Source: CAYLQA01 sp964385695
GTDB taxonomy: Bacteria; Desulfobacterota; Desulfobulbia; Desulfobulbales; Desulfurivibrionaceae
Length of the DNA stretch: 21,732 bases
Assembly: GCA_964385695.1 (NCBI GenBank)
Contig: CAYLQA010000050.1
Coordinates: 1 to 21,732, forward strand
Direction of reading: 5' to 3'
Shown here piece by piece: positions 15,537 through 21,732 of this stretch (positions are counted from its first letter, which is position 1; each line of letters begins with the position of its first letter). Made by a program: the position numbers and the translations under genes. The notes under the pieces are model-generated. The model ran no database searches and was not told where the DNA came from. It saw only the letters and a program-made list of their open reading frames with translations.

Positions 15537-15824
15537 ATGAAGCCGGCTGCATATATACTTCTTAGCCTCTTTTTTCTTCCCTGGAACCAGTGCTGGGCCG
15601 CAGAAGCTGAGTGTGCCTCCCTGGTCGACAGCCGATGCCAGGGCTGCCATTACAAGTCGAGAATCTGCCAAAAACTTGGAAAAAAGAGCAAATCAAAATG
15701 GAAACGGAGCATAAAAAACATGGTCCGCTATGGAGCAAAACTTGATAAAAGAGAGCAAAAGGCCCTGATTAAGTGCCTCTACAAAGCCAAGCCCGGCACC
15801 GAGTATATTTGTAAGACAAAGTAG
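15537..15824 (+). CDS. Exported monoheme cytochrome c-like protein (95 residues)
   Basis: A signal peptide (about residues 1-22) is followed by one heme c motif, CQGCH at 34-38, so a periplasmic c-type heme is expected. M62, in KNMVRYGAKL, is the likely distal ligand, as in small class I cytochromes where a Trp...Met...Gly helix follows the heme site. The mature protein is strongly basic (Lys-rich at 46-60) and has five additional cysteines (C19, C26, C44, C80, C92). The frame is open further upstream, but that portion overlaps the previous gene, and only the ATG at 15537 gives a signal peptide. The ribosome site is weak. The electron-transfer partner is unknown. Confidence 0.8.
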   Translation: MKPAAYILLSLFFLPWNQCWAAEAECASLVDSRCQGCHYKSRICQKLGKKSKSKWKRSIKNMVRYGAKLDKREQKALIKCLYKAKPGTEYICKTK

Positions 15825-15866
15825 CAAGCCCTAAAAAAGAACATCAAACCACGAGAGGATAATACG

Positions 15867-16355
15867 ATGACGGATACCGCATACGGCTGGGACGACTCCA
15901 TGGAAATGCGCCTGCTCGACAAGATGAAGGCGGATATGAAAAATGCCATGCGCAACAAGGATAATGTGGTGCGCGATGCCATTCGCATCATCATGAGCGA
16001 GTTTCCCACCAAGCTCGTGGTGAAGATCACCCTGGAAAGCGGCAAGAAAAGCTCACGGCCCAAACAGGACGATGAGATTGAAAATGACGATATCATCAAT
16101 ATTATCCAGGGGTTGGTTAAGTCTGAAAAACAAACCCTGGAGCTGAGCAGGCAGGAAGGCTCCGAATACCTTGATGCCCTTACGGCCTACATGCCCCAGC
16201 TTGCCACCGATGAAGAGATCGCGGCCTGGGTGAAGGAGAATGTGGATCTCAGCCAGTTCAAGAGCCCCATGCAGGCCATGGGCCCGATCATGAAGCATTT
16301 CGGCAAAAAGGCGGATGGCAACCAGGTCAAACAGATCCTGCAAGGTATGCAATAA
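15867..16355 (+). CDS. yqeY: GatB/YqeY domain protein
   Basis: This 162-residue cytoplasmic protein of the YqeY family is related to the C-terminal tRNA-interacting part of GatB, the amidotransferase subunit. Recognisable elements are the N-terminal helix LLDKMKADMKNAMRNKD, the RDAIRIIMSE segment, YLDALTAYMPQLATDEEI in the centre, and the C-terminal GPIMKHFGKKADG...VKQIL motif. In many genomes YqeY sits in translation or DNA-replication neighbourhoods; here it directly precedes a Nudix gene, four bases away. AGAGGAT supports the start. The precise function of the family is not established. Confidence 0.92.
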   Translation: MTDTAYGWDDSMEMRLLDKMKADMKNAMRNKDNVVRDAIRIIMSEFPTKLVVKITLESGKKSSRPKQDDEIENDDIINIIQGLVKSEKQTLELSRQEGSEYLDALTAYMPQLATDEEIAAWVKENVDLSQFKSPMQAMGPIMKHFGKKADGNQVKQILQGMQ

Positions 16356-16359
16356 CTCC

Positions 16360-16872
16360 ATGGGCAGTGCGCAAGAGGTTGTCCAGATCGTGGACCTGGA
16401 CAACAACGAAACCGGCAGCGCCACCCGGGCCGAGATGCGGGCCAAAGGACTACCCCACCGGGCCACCTATATCTTTGTCCTTAATACGCAGGGGGAGATC
16501 TTTGTCCAGAAGCGGACCATGAACAAGGACATCTATCCCGGCTACCTGGACGTGGCAACGGGCGGGGTGGTGCTGGCCGGTGAGTCTTACGAGCTTTCCG
16601 CTGAGCGGGAGTTGGCCGAGGAGCTCGGGGTAGAGGATGTTCCCCTCACCGGTCACTTTGACTTTTTTCACGAGGATGGCGACAATCGTGTCTGGGGTCG
16701 CCTTTTTACCTGCACCTCCGACGGGCCCTTCACCCTCCAGGAAGAAGAAGTGGAAGACGGCTTTTTCATGCCCATCAAAGAGGTGCTCGCCAAAAGCGAA
16801 GCCACCCCCTTCTGCCCGGACGGCATCATGGTTTTGAAGCGGTATTTGAAAGAATCACATCACTCCCTGTAG
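16360..16872 (+). CDS. Nudix hydrolase, YfcD-like
   Basis: This 170-residue protein closely resembles the YfcD/IPP-isomerase-like Nudix group. The Nudix box is complete: G-x5-E-x7-REL-x-EEL-GV, running from GGVVLAGE through RELAEELGV. It should bind a divalent metal and hydrolyse a nucleoside-diphosphate-linked substrate, which is unknown. Family landmarks include HRATYIFVLN, QKRTMNKDIYPGYLDVATGG and RVWGRLF. The longer frame upstream overlaps YqeY, and homology to YfcD begins just after the ATG at 16360. No good ribosome site is visible, so translation may be coupled to yqeY. The stop codon lies inside a REP-type palindrome. Confidence 0.93.
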   Translation: MGSAQEVVQIVDLDNNETGSATRAEMRAKGLPHRATYIFVLNTQGEIFVQKRTMNKDIYPGYLDVATGGVVLAGESYELSAERELAEELGVEDVPLTGHFDFFHEDGDNRVWGRLFTCTSDGPFTLQEEEVEDGFFMPIKEVLAKSEATPFCPDGIMVLKRYLKESHHSL

Positions 16873-16929
16873 GAGCCATTTTAATGGCGAAAAGCGGCCA
16901 GGCCTTTCGCCATTAAAATGGCTCCTACA
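16868..16929. repeat. Inverted pair of REP-like elements (REPIN/BIME type)
   Basis: Two perfect 25-base arms (16868-16892 and 16905-16929) in opposite orientation are separated by 12 bases. Each arm begins TGTAGGAGC and contains its own palindrome, GCCATT-TT-AATGGC, followed by GCGAAA. That is the architecture of bacterial REP sequences known from Pseudomonas and related genomes, which are mobilised by RAYT transposases. The left arm contains the TAG stop of the Nudix gene, so the insertion supplied or replaced the end of that reading frame. It may also act as a transcript-end hairpin. Confidence 0.8.
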
Positions 16930-16964
16930 ATACCACCAAAAAATCTCCACATACTCTTTCACCC

Positions 16965-17696
16965 ATGCTCCCTCTTGTTCGACATCTTGCCCGATCCACC
17001 TTTGATCTGCTCTTTCCACCGACCTGCCTGGCCTGTGAAAGGTCTCTGGCCTCTTCTGCCGCACCTTTGCTCTGTACAGGTTGTCTGGAAAAACTCAGCC
17101 TGCCCAAAGAGCCTTTCTGCACCTGCTGCGGCAAGCCATTTCCCAAGGCGGCCGGTGGCAACCACCTGTGCGGTACCTGCCTGAGCAAGCCTTTTCACTT
17201 TTCTCAGGCCCGAACACTTTTTTATTACAACAAACCCTTTTCCGACCTGATCCATTCCTTCAAATACCAGGGCAGCATGGCCGGGCTCTCCACATTCGCC
17301 TGGCTTTATCAACAGCAGTTGGAGAACTCTTATGACGAGATGGATTTGATCCTGCCCGTGCCGCTCCATAAAACAAGGCTCAAGGAGCGCGGCTTCAACC
17401 AGGCCCTTATCCTGGCCCGCACCCTTTTGCCCGATAAACGCCATAAAATTATGCCCCACCTTCTCAACCGCCCGCTCTGGACCGAACCGCAAACCAACTT
17501 TAACGGAGCTGCCCGCCGCAAAAACCTGAAGCAAGCCTTTCAGATCCAGGACCCGGAACCGGTGCGCGGCAAAAACATACTTATCATCGACGATGTCTTT
17601 ACCACCGGCACCACTGTCAACGAATGTGCCAAGCTGCTCAAACGGGCCAAGGCCAAGGATATTCAGGTACTGACCCTGGCGCGGGTTGAGGAGTAA
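16965..17696 (+). CDS. comF: ComF family phosphoribosyltransferase-like protein
   Basis: This 243-residue cytoplasmic protein has the two-part ComF organisation. The N-terminal Cys-rich zinc region has CLAC (21-24) and CTGC (37-40), then FCTCCG (51-56) and CGTC (69-72). The C-terminal phosphoribosyltransferase domain has the PRPP loop ILIIDDVFTTGTT at 205-217. Between them are PVPLHKTRLKERGFNQA (131-147) and RRKNLKQAF, both typical. ComF proteins are linked to natural transformation and DNA uptake in some bacteria; its substrate is unknown. No other competence gene is present here, so a role in uptake is not shown. Confidence 0.93.
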   Translation: MLPLVRHLARSTFDLLFPPTCLACERSLASSAAPLLCTGCLEKLSLPKEPFCTCCGKPFPKAAGGNHLCGTCLSKPFHFSQARTLFYYNKPFSDLIHSFKYQGSMAGLSTFAWLYQQQLENSYDEMDLILPVPLHKTRLKERGFNQALILARTLLPDKRHKIMPHLLNRPLWTEPQTNFNGAARRKNLKQAFQIQDPEPVRGKNILIIDDVFTTGTTVNECAKLLKRAKAKDIQVLTLARVEE

Positions 17697-17762
17697 ATCC
17701 CTTGGCTGAGCACCCAATCCCGATTACACTGTCGCAACCCAAACAAACAAGGAAAAACCCCA

Positions 17763-17864
17763 ATGGATAAACATACTATCGCCCTTATTGTCGCCCTCGT
17801 AGTGGGCGCAATCACCTTTGGCCTCATGCTGAAAAAACAACGCAATGACGACTGCCCATCCTGA
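17763..17864 (+). CDS. 33-residue single-helix membrane peptide
   Basis: A small ORF with an AAGGA ribosome site nine bases before the ATG. Its product has one hydrophobic helix (about residues 5-22) flanked by MDKH and a short basic/acidic tail ending NDDCPS. Small single-pass proteins of this kind are common but hard to assign. It stands alone between comF and the isomerase gene. The good ribosome site and clean membrane-peptide composition are the only support. Confidence 0.55.
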   Translation: MDKHTIALIVALVVGAITFGLMLKKQRNDDCPS

Positions 17865-17949
17865 CTGCTGCTTTACGCAACTCTCGGTATGGGTCTCATA
17901 TCGTATTATCTCGTGACATCATTTTTATAATTTTTTGTGAGGAATAATC

Positions 17950-19056
17950 ATGCTCGTAGGCGGCCAAGCGCACCGGACCATCTGGGCCGATGAAACAGAG
18001 AGATCAATCGTTAAGATCATCGACCAACGACACCTGCCCCATCAGTTTATTGTTGAGGATTTAAAAAACCTTGATGATGCCTGCAGGGCCATTTTTGAGA
18101 TGCATGTGCGTGGTGCCGGGCTTATCGGGGCCACAGCCGGATTTGGCATGTACCTGGCAGCACTTGCAGCGCCGGAAGAGAACAGCCAGGCCTTTTTAGA
18201 AGAGGCCGGAAAAAAGCTCTGCACCACCCGGCCCACAGCCAGCAACCTGGCCTGGGCTGTTGAGCGGCAACTTGCGGCCGTTGCAGGCGAAAGCAGCCTT
18301 GCAGCCAAGATCGAAAAGAGCTTTCAAGTGGCAGAGGAAATCGCTGACGAGGATGCCGAGTTCTGCCGCCGCTTAGGAGAGCACGGCAGAACGATTATTG
18401 AAGAAATCAGCAAGAAAAAGAACGGCGCGCCTGTGAACATCCTCACCCACTGCAATGCGGGCTGGCTCGCCTTTGTTGACTACGGCTCTGCCACCGCCCC
18501 CATCTATGCGGCACAGGCAGCCGGTATCCCGGTCCATGTCTGGGTGGATGAGACCCGCCCCTGGCTGCAAGGCGCCAAGCTCACGGCCTGGGAACTCAAA
18601 GAACAAGGCGTACCCCACACCCTGATCGCCGACAATACCGGCGGCCACCTCATGCAGCACGGCGAGGTGGACATGGTTATCGTGGGCACGGACCGCACCA
18701 CCCGCTGCGGCGACGTAGCCAACAAGATCGGCACCTACCTCAAGGCCCTGGCAGCCAAAGACAATGATGTTCCCTTCTACGTGGCCCTGCCCTCCTCCAC
18801 ATTCGACTGGCAGATCTGCGACGGTGTTAAAGACATCCCCATCGAAGAGCGCAGCGGCGAAGAGATCACCCACATCAACGGCATCACAAACGATAAAGAT
18901 CTCGCCACCGTCGGCATTGCTCCGGACAACACCAAAACCGCAAACTACGGCTTCGACGTCACCCCGGCCCGACTGGTTACAGGACTCATTACCGAGCGAG
19001 GAGTTATGTCGGCAAGTGAAGACGAAATATTGAAACTTTACCCAGAAAAACAGTAA
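17950..19056 (+). CDS. mtnA: MtnA-like sugar-phosphate isomerase (eIF-2B alpha/beta/delta-related)
   Basis: This 368-residue enzyme belongs to the S-methyl-5-thioribose-1-phosphate isomerase family, which converts the aldose to the ribulose 1-phosphate in methionine salvage. The family motifs are clear: TRPTASNLAWA at 93-103, NILTHCNAGWLA at 163-174 with the catalytic cysteine C168, ETRPWLQGAKLTAWEL at 201-216, and GTDR with the catalytic aspartate D248, followed by GDVANKIGTY. Some positions differ from the usual consensus: RGAGLIGATAGFG for the usual RGAPAIG segment, and GTDRTTRCGDVANK for GADRIAANGDVANK. A related aldose-1-phosphate or ribose-1,5-bisphosphate isomerase is therefore possible. 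GAGGA supports the start. No other methionine-salvage gene lies in the window. Confidence 0.87.
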   Translation: MLVGGQAHRTIWADETERSIVKIIDQRHLPHQFIVEDLKNLDDACRAIFEMHVRGAGLIGATAGFGMYLAALAAPEENSQAFLEEAGKKLCTTRPTASNLAWAVERQLAAVAGESSLAAKIEKSFQVAEEIADEDAEFCRRLGEHGRTIIEEISKKKNGAPVNILTHCNAGWLAFVDYGSATAPIYAAQAAGIPVHVWVDETRPWLQGAKLTAWELKEQGVPHTLIADNTGGHLMQHGEVDMVIVGTDRTTRCGDVANKIGTYLKALAAKDNDVPFYVALPSSTFDWQICDGVKDIPIEERSGEEITHINGITNDKDLATVGIAPDNTKTANYGFDVTPARLVTGLITERGVMSASEDEILKLYPEKQ

Positions 19057-19184
19057 GTTATTTAAGAAAAAAGTATTACGCCGCGCACGTTCGATTCGGA
19101 TATAATAGAAGCAGTCTATAACCGATTATCTCGCACCGTATAGCACATGTTAGCAGCATAAAGCACCTCCCCAAATGCTAGAAC

Positions 19185-19212
19185 TTGACTTTCGGTCCTA
19201 ATTTGATACCAT
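19185..19212 (+). promoter_or_regulatory. Putative promoter of the toxin-antitoxin operon
   Basis: TTGACT (19185-19190), a 16-base spacer and TACCAT (19207-19212) lie just before the GGAGGT ribosome site and the antitoxin start. In Phd/YefM-type systems the antitoxin normally binds here to autorepress; I do not see a convincing operator palindrome. Confidence 0.4.
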
Positions 19213-19232
19213 AAAAAGACTGGAGGTGAATT

Positions 19233-19508
19233 ATGAATATCACAAACGACATTAAGCCTGTAACCTATCTCAAATCACGCGCAGCTGACCTTCTCAAACA
19301 GATAAACGACACACATCGTCCTGTTATCATCACCCAAAACGGCGAACCAAAGGCAGTGCTTCAAGACCCACAAAGTTATGAAAACATGCGAAATGCAATC
19401 GGAATATTGAAACTCGTTTCTCAGGGTGAGGCTGATATCCGAAACGATAAAACAATGACACAAGATGACGTCTTCGAAAATATAGAAAAGATGTTACAGA
19501 AAAAATGA
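19233..19508 (+). CDS. Antitoxin of the Phd/YefM family
   Basis: This 91-residue protein has the typical Phd/YefM N-terminal DNA-binding fold: a strand and helix ending in LLKQINDTHRPVIITQNGEP (about 20-39), followed by AVLQDPQSYE. The C-terminal part (about 55-91) is acidic and probably disordered until it wraps the toxin. It is expected to neutralise the toxin and repress the operon. GGAGGT supports the start. Its stop overlaps the toxin start in ATGA, showing tight coupling. The gene is noticeably more AT-rich than its neighbours, consistent with lateral acquisition. Confidence 0.92.
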   Translation: MNITNDIKPVTYLKSRAADLLKQINDTHRPVIITQNGEPKAVLQDPQSYENMRNAIGILKLVSQGEADIRNDKTMTQDDVFENIEKMLQKK

Positions 19509-19831
19509 GTCGTAAATATAAAGTAATTTGGTCAAAGACAGCACATGGCGATTTGTTCGGAATTATTGAATATATCGCTCAAGACAGCCCAGCTAATGCA
19601 AGAAAGATATTAAAAAGCATTAAAAACAAAGCAGCTAACCTGTATCTATCACCCCAACGGGGGCGAATTGTGCCAGAATTGCAAGAACAAGGCATAACTC
19701 AGTATCGAGAGTTAATCATAAATCCATGGCGTTTAATGTACAGAATTACAGACAACACTGTTTATGTTTTGTCAGTTCTTGACGCAAGGCAAAACGTCGA
19801 AGACATCCTGCTAAATCGGTTATCAAAATAA
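19505..19831 (+). CDS. Toxin of the RelE/ParE superfamily
   Basis: This 108-residue basic protein has the RelE/ParE fold pattern. The N-terminus is SRKYKVIWSKTAHGDL with a long helix, followed by the LYLSPQRGRIVPEL segment. The C-terminal strand block has YREL, PWRLMYRI, YVLSVLD and R95. RelE members cut mRNA at the ribosome and ParE members poison gyrase; the text alone does not separate the two, though the conserved tail looks more ParE-like. It appears intact. A group II intron remnant begins 11 bases after its stop. Confidence 0.92.
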   Translation: MSRKYKVIWSKTAHGDLFGIIEYIAQDSPANARKILKSIKNKAANLYLSPQRGRIVPELQEQGITQYRELIINPWRLMYRITDNTVYVLSVLDARQNVEDILLNRLSK

Positions 19832-19841
19832 AAAACTGCTA

Positions 19842-19946
19842 ATCGGGTAGCCGGGGGGCTTTCTCCCCCAGCCCCCACAACACCTAGCATGCGGGTCCGC
19901 ACTAGGCGTTTCCCATAGGTTACCGGGCCGTAGCCGGGTAATGAAT
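19842..19946 (-). ncRNA. 3' fragment of a group II intron (domains V and VI)
   Basis: On the minus strand, 19879-19910 folds like domain V. It has a nine-pair lower stem with a CGC triad whose central G faces U, a two-base bulge on the 3' side, a short upper stem and a small loop. The following sequence forms a G/C-rich domain VI hairpin, ending CTACCCGAT. Its unpaired A sits seven bases from the AT 3' end, as expected for a branch point. The CGC triad suggests class IIC. No reverse transcriptase/maturase or 5' domains remain; upstream sequence on that strand is replaced by transposase and peroxidase fragments. The assignment is structural and made by hand. Confidence 0.65.
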
Positions 19947-20021
19947 CTTTACCCACAATTCCTTAACAGACAACAAACCATTATCTTTCAGTAAGCCATT
20001 GGTTGGTCATACCAGACTGGG

Positions 20022-20456
20022 TTGCCAATGTTCTGGCGAGATGCCATGGCCCTGTCCGCCAACACAAGGCCCCACTTCACCACCATAGCCGATTTTGTCG
20101 CGCGCCTTGACCGTGAGATGATCCATCTCTTTCGGGACGTTCTGGTTGTCTGTGACGAGATGGGGCTGATCGGCAAGGAGATGTTCGCCATTGACGGCTG
20201 CAAACTGCCGAGCAACGCCTCCAAGGAATGGAGCGGGACCAAAGCTGATTTCGAAAGAAAGGCGGCGAAAATGGAAAAGGCGGTGGAACGGATCGTCAGC
20301 CGCCATCTGTTTTCCGATTCCTCCTCCGGCACCGGACGGGAGATGCGGAAACGTGACGAAGAGTACGTTCTGACCCTCAAAAAGCAGATCAACAAAATCC
20401 GGAATTGGCTGGATGACAACGATGACAACCCAGGTAAAACCGGCAAGCCAGGGTGA
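20022..20456 (+). pseudogene. IS1182-family transposase, N-terminal and middle fragment
   Basis: Recognisable IS1182-type transposase sequence: MALSANTRPHFTTIADF, LFRDVLVVCDEMGLIGKEMF and AIDGCKLPSNASKEWSGT. About the first 80-100 residues of a normal transposase are missing. It breaks off after NPGKTGKPG at a stop overlapping the next frame (GTGA). The central catalytic stretch that should follow is absent: the sequence jumps straight to the C-terminal KFKGTKSTCAPC region. It is not a functional transposase. The TTG opening the frame is arbitrary. Confidence 0.85.
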
Positions 20457-20773
20457 AAAACCACATAGCCACCAAATTCAAGGGAACGAAATCGACCTGC
20501 GCCCCCTGCCATCTGCGAGCCGAGTGCTTACGCAAGCCCGAGATCACGGAGATAAGGCAGGTTGCCTATTTTCACGGCCGTTCCGCCCAGGGCAAGGCAA
20601 CCTTTACCGAGAAGATGAAACACAAGATCGATTCGGCAATCGGTCGTTTCATATACGGTAAAAGACTGGGTACGGTTGAGCCTGTGTTTGCCAACATCTG
20701 CAGCACCATAGGTTTGAGTCGATTTTCTCTGCGAGGGAGAAACAAGGTAAACGCCCAGTGGCAGATGTTCTGG
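20028..20773 (+). mobile_element. Remnant of an IS1182-type insertion sequence bounded by a 9-base direct repeat
   Basis: The transposase-derived segment is flanked by ATGTTCTGG at 20028-20036 and again at 20765-20773. Both copies read MFW in the transposase/peroxidase frame. The element lacks its N-terminal end, a central block and its C-terminal tail, and I see no terminal inverted repeats. The repeat may be a target duplication or a deletion footprint. Confidence 0.6.
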
Positions 20774-21718
20774 GACGGGAGGGTGCAGCAAAGAACAGAC
20801 AACTCTTCTTACACCCCCGTTCGCAGGCTTTTACTTACTGGGCTTGATAACGCCCTGGCCGCCCAGGCCATGTTTCCGGCGACCTCGGATACGGAGATGC
20901 GGGGTGATCCCGGAGAAAGCGATCTCGGCACCTTGCCGGATTGGGAATACCGTAAGATATGGGGAACCCTGACAAAACGGCTGCTGGCCATAGAGGGGTA
21001 CAGAACGCTCTTTAAAAAGGCATATCCGGATATCGCCTTGGAGGATATCACCTTTGCCCAGGCCGCCAACGCCATTGCCGCCTTTGAAGAAGACGCCTTT
21101 ACCCTGGAGGATGCCCCTTTTGACAGGTACCTGCGTGGAGAAAAACAGGCCTTAAACGTTGCGGAAAAACGTGGCGCCCTGGTCTTTTACACCAAGGGCG
21201 AGTGCGTACGCTGCCATACTGGACCCTTGTTTACCGATCAGGATTTTCATTGCCGACTGGTGCCCCAGGTGGGTCCTGGTAAGGAATCCGGCATTGATGG
21301 ATTATGGGATTATGGCCGCGGCGAGGTGACAGGACTTGAGAACGATCTCTTCTGCTTTCGTACCCCACCGCTGAGAAACGTTGCCGAGACCGGGCCATGG
21401 ATGCACGATGGAGCCTTTACCACCCTGGAGGCGGCAGTACGCCATGAGATAAACCCGTATGAATCAGCAAAAAATTATGATGTGAGCCAACTGCCAGAGG
21501 CGTACCAAAAGACCTACCTAAACGGGATGACCGACTTTATCATCGAACACCGCTGGGATCTGAAGATGGTGGATGATTACGGAGCGGTTCACTTTGTGGA
21601 TGAGCAGGACATAAGCGACCTCATCGCCTTTTTAAAGAGCTTGACTTCACCCCATTTGGCTGGTCTGACAAAGCATACACCGGCCAGCGTACCCAGCGGC
21701 CTGCCTGTAGCGGATTAA
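20453..21718 (+). pseudogene. In-frame fusion of transposase C-terminus to a truncated MauG/cytochrome c peroxidase
   Basis: One 421-codon frame joins two unrelated parts. Residues 1 to about 104 are the C-terminal part of an IS1182 transposase (CAPCHLRAECLRKPE, RQVAYFHGRSAQGKATF, RGRNKVNAQW). From about residue 105 it is a di-heme cytochrome c peroxidase/MauG: FWDGR at 106-110, FPATSDTEM, the second heme site CVRCH at 251-255, and RTPPLRNV and PWMHDGAF, whose M317 is a probable ligand. The signal peptide and the first (N-terminal) heme site of the family are missing. The product could not be exported or assembled as a di-heme enzyme, so I treat it as a broken gene. The CAPCH near the start belongs to the transposase zinc-binding cysteines, not to a heme site. 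Confidence 0.88.
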
Positions 21719-21732
21719 GCGGCTTATTTTTG

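Noticed and set aside
16959..17717. 252-codon minus-strand ORF opposite comF
   Set aside because: It is a mirror of the well-supported ComF frame, where zinc knuckles and the PRPP loop are on the plus strand.
19762..19956. 64-codon minus-strand ORF over the toxin end
   Set aside because: It reads through the group II intron domain V/VI structure and the antisense of the toxin; such frames are common false calls at intron ends.
20468..20512. CAPCH as a heme c site of the fused peroxidase
   Set aside because: The surrounding KFKGTKSTCAPCHLRAECLR is the Cys-rich C-terminal region of IS1182 transposases, not a cytochrome.

Overview
The window looks like chromosomal DNA of an anaerobic, sulfate-reducer-like bacterium. 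My best guess is Desulfobacterota, near Desulfobulbales. This is inferred from the gene content: a monomeric NADP isocitrate dehydrogenase, a desulfoferrodoxin-like exported protein, rubredoxin and desulforedoxin-type iron proteins, bacteriohemerythrin, small c-type cytochromes and several c-di-GMP signalling proteins. No rRNA or tRNA gene is visible to test it.

Layout. 229-1581: a phosphomannomutase/phosphoglucomutase. 1769-5460: two tandem, full-length paralogous helical proteins of about 595 residues that I do not recognise, each with its own promoter-like sequence. 5500-7472 (minus strand): an HD-GYP protein, then a two-gene unit of an exported superoxide-reductase-like protein and a 62-residue, two-helix membrane protein with two histidines 14 residues apart. 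7590-9980 (minus): monomeric isocitrate dehydrogenase with two terminator hairpins and a nested palindrome at its 3' end. 10265-14112: a closely packed plus-strand group of hemerythrin, a receiver-only response regulator, a 55-residue Cys-rich protein, a membrane protein, a LOG-like protein, a possible 43-residue ORF and a receiver-PAS-PAS-GGDEF diguanylate cyclase. 14244-15824: small redox and unknown proteins (desulforedoxin-domain protein, rubredoxin with a shortened Cys knuckle, small membrane protein, monoheme cytochrome c), with a possible Fur box in front. 15867-19056: housekeeping-type genes (YqeY, YfcD-like Nudix, ComF, MtnA-like isomerase) and a 33-residue membrane peptide. A perfect REP-type inverted pair overlaps the Nudix stop codon.

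19185-21718 is an accessory patch. It holds an AT-richer Phd/RelE-type toxin-antitoxin pair, and then the 3' end (domains V and VI) of a group II intron on the minus strand, starting 11 bases after the toxin stop. Next comes an internally deleted IS1182-type transposase, and finally the C-terminal part of a MauG/diheme cytochrome c peroxidase gene to which the transposase remnant is joined in frame. A 9-base direct repeat marks both ends of the transposase remnant.

The common themes are oxygen and iron handling (hemerythrin, SOR-like, rubredoxin, desulforedoxin, heme proteins) and c-di-GMP turnover (one GGDEF and one HD-GYP protein). The best candidates for undescribed biology are the twin 595-residue proteins and the SOR-like/mini-cytochrome-b pair. 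The clearest structural oddities are the REP pair, the group II intron remnant and the transposase-peroxidase fusion.
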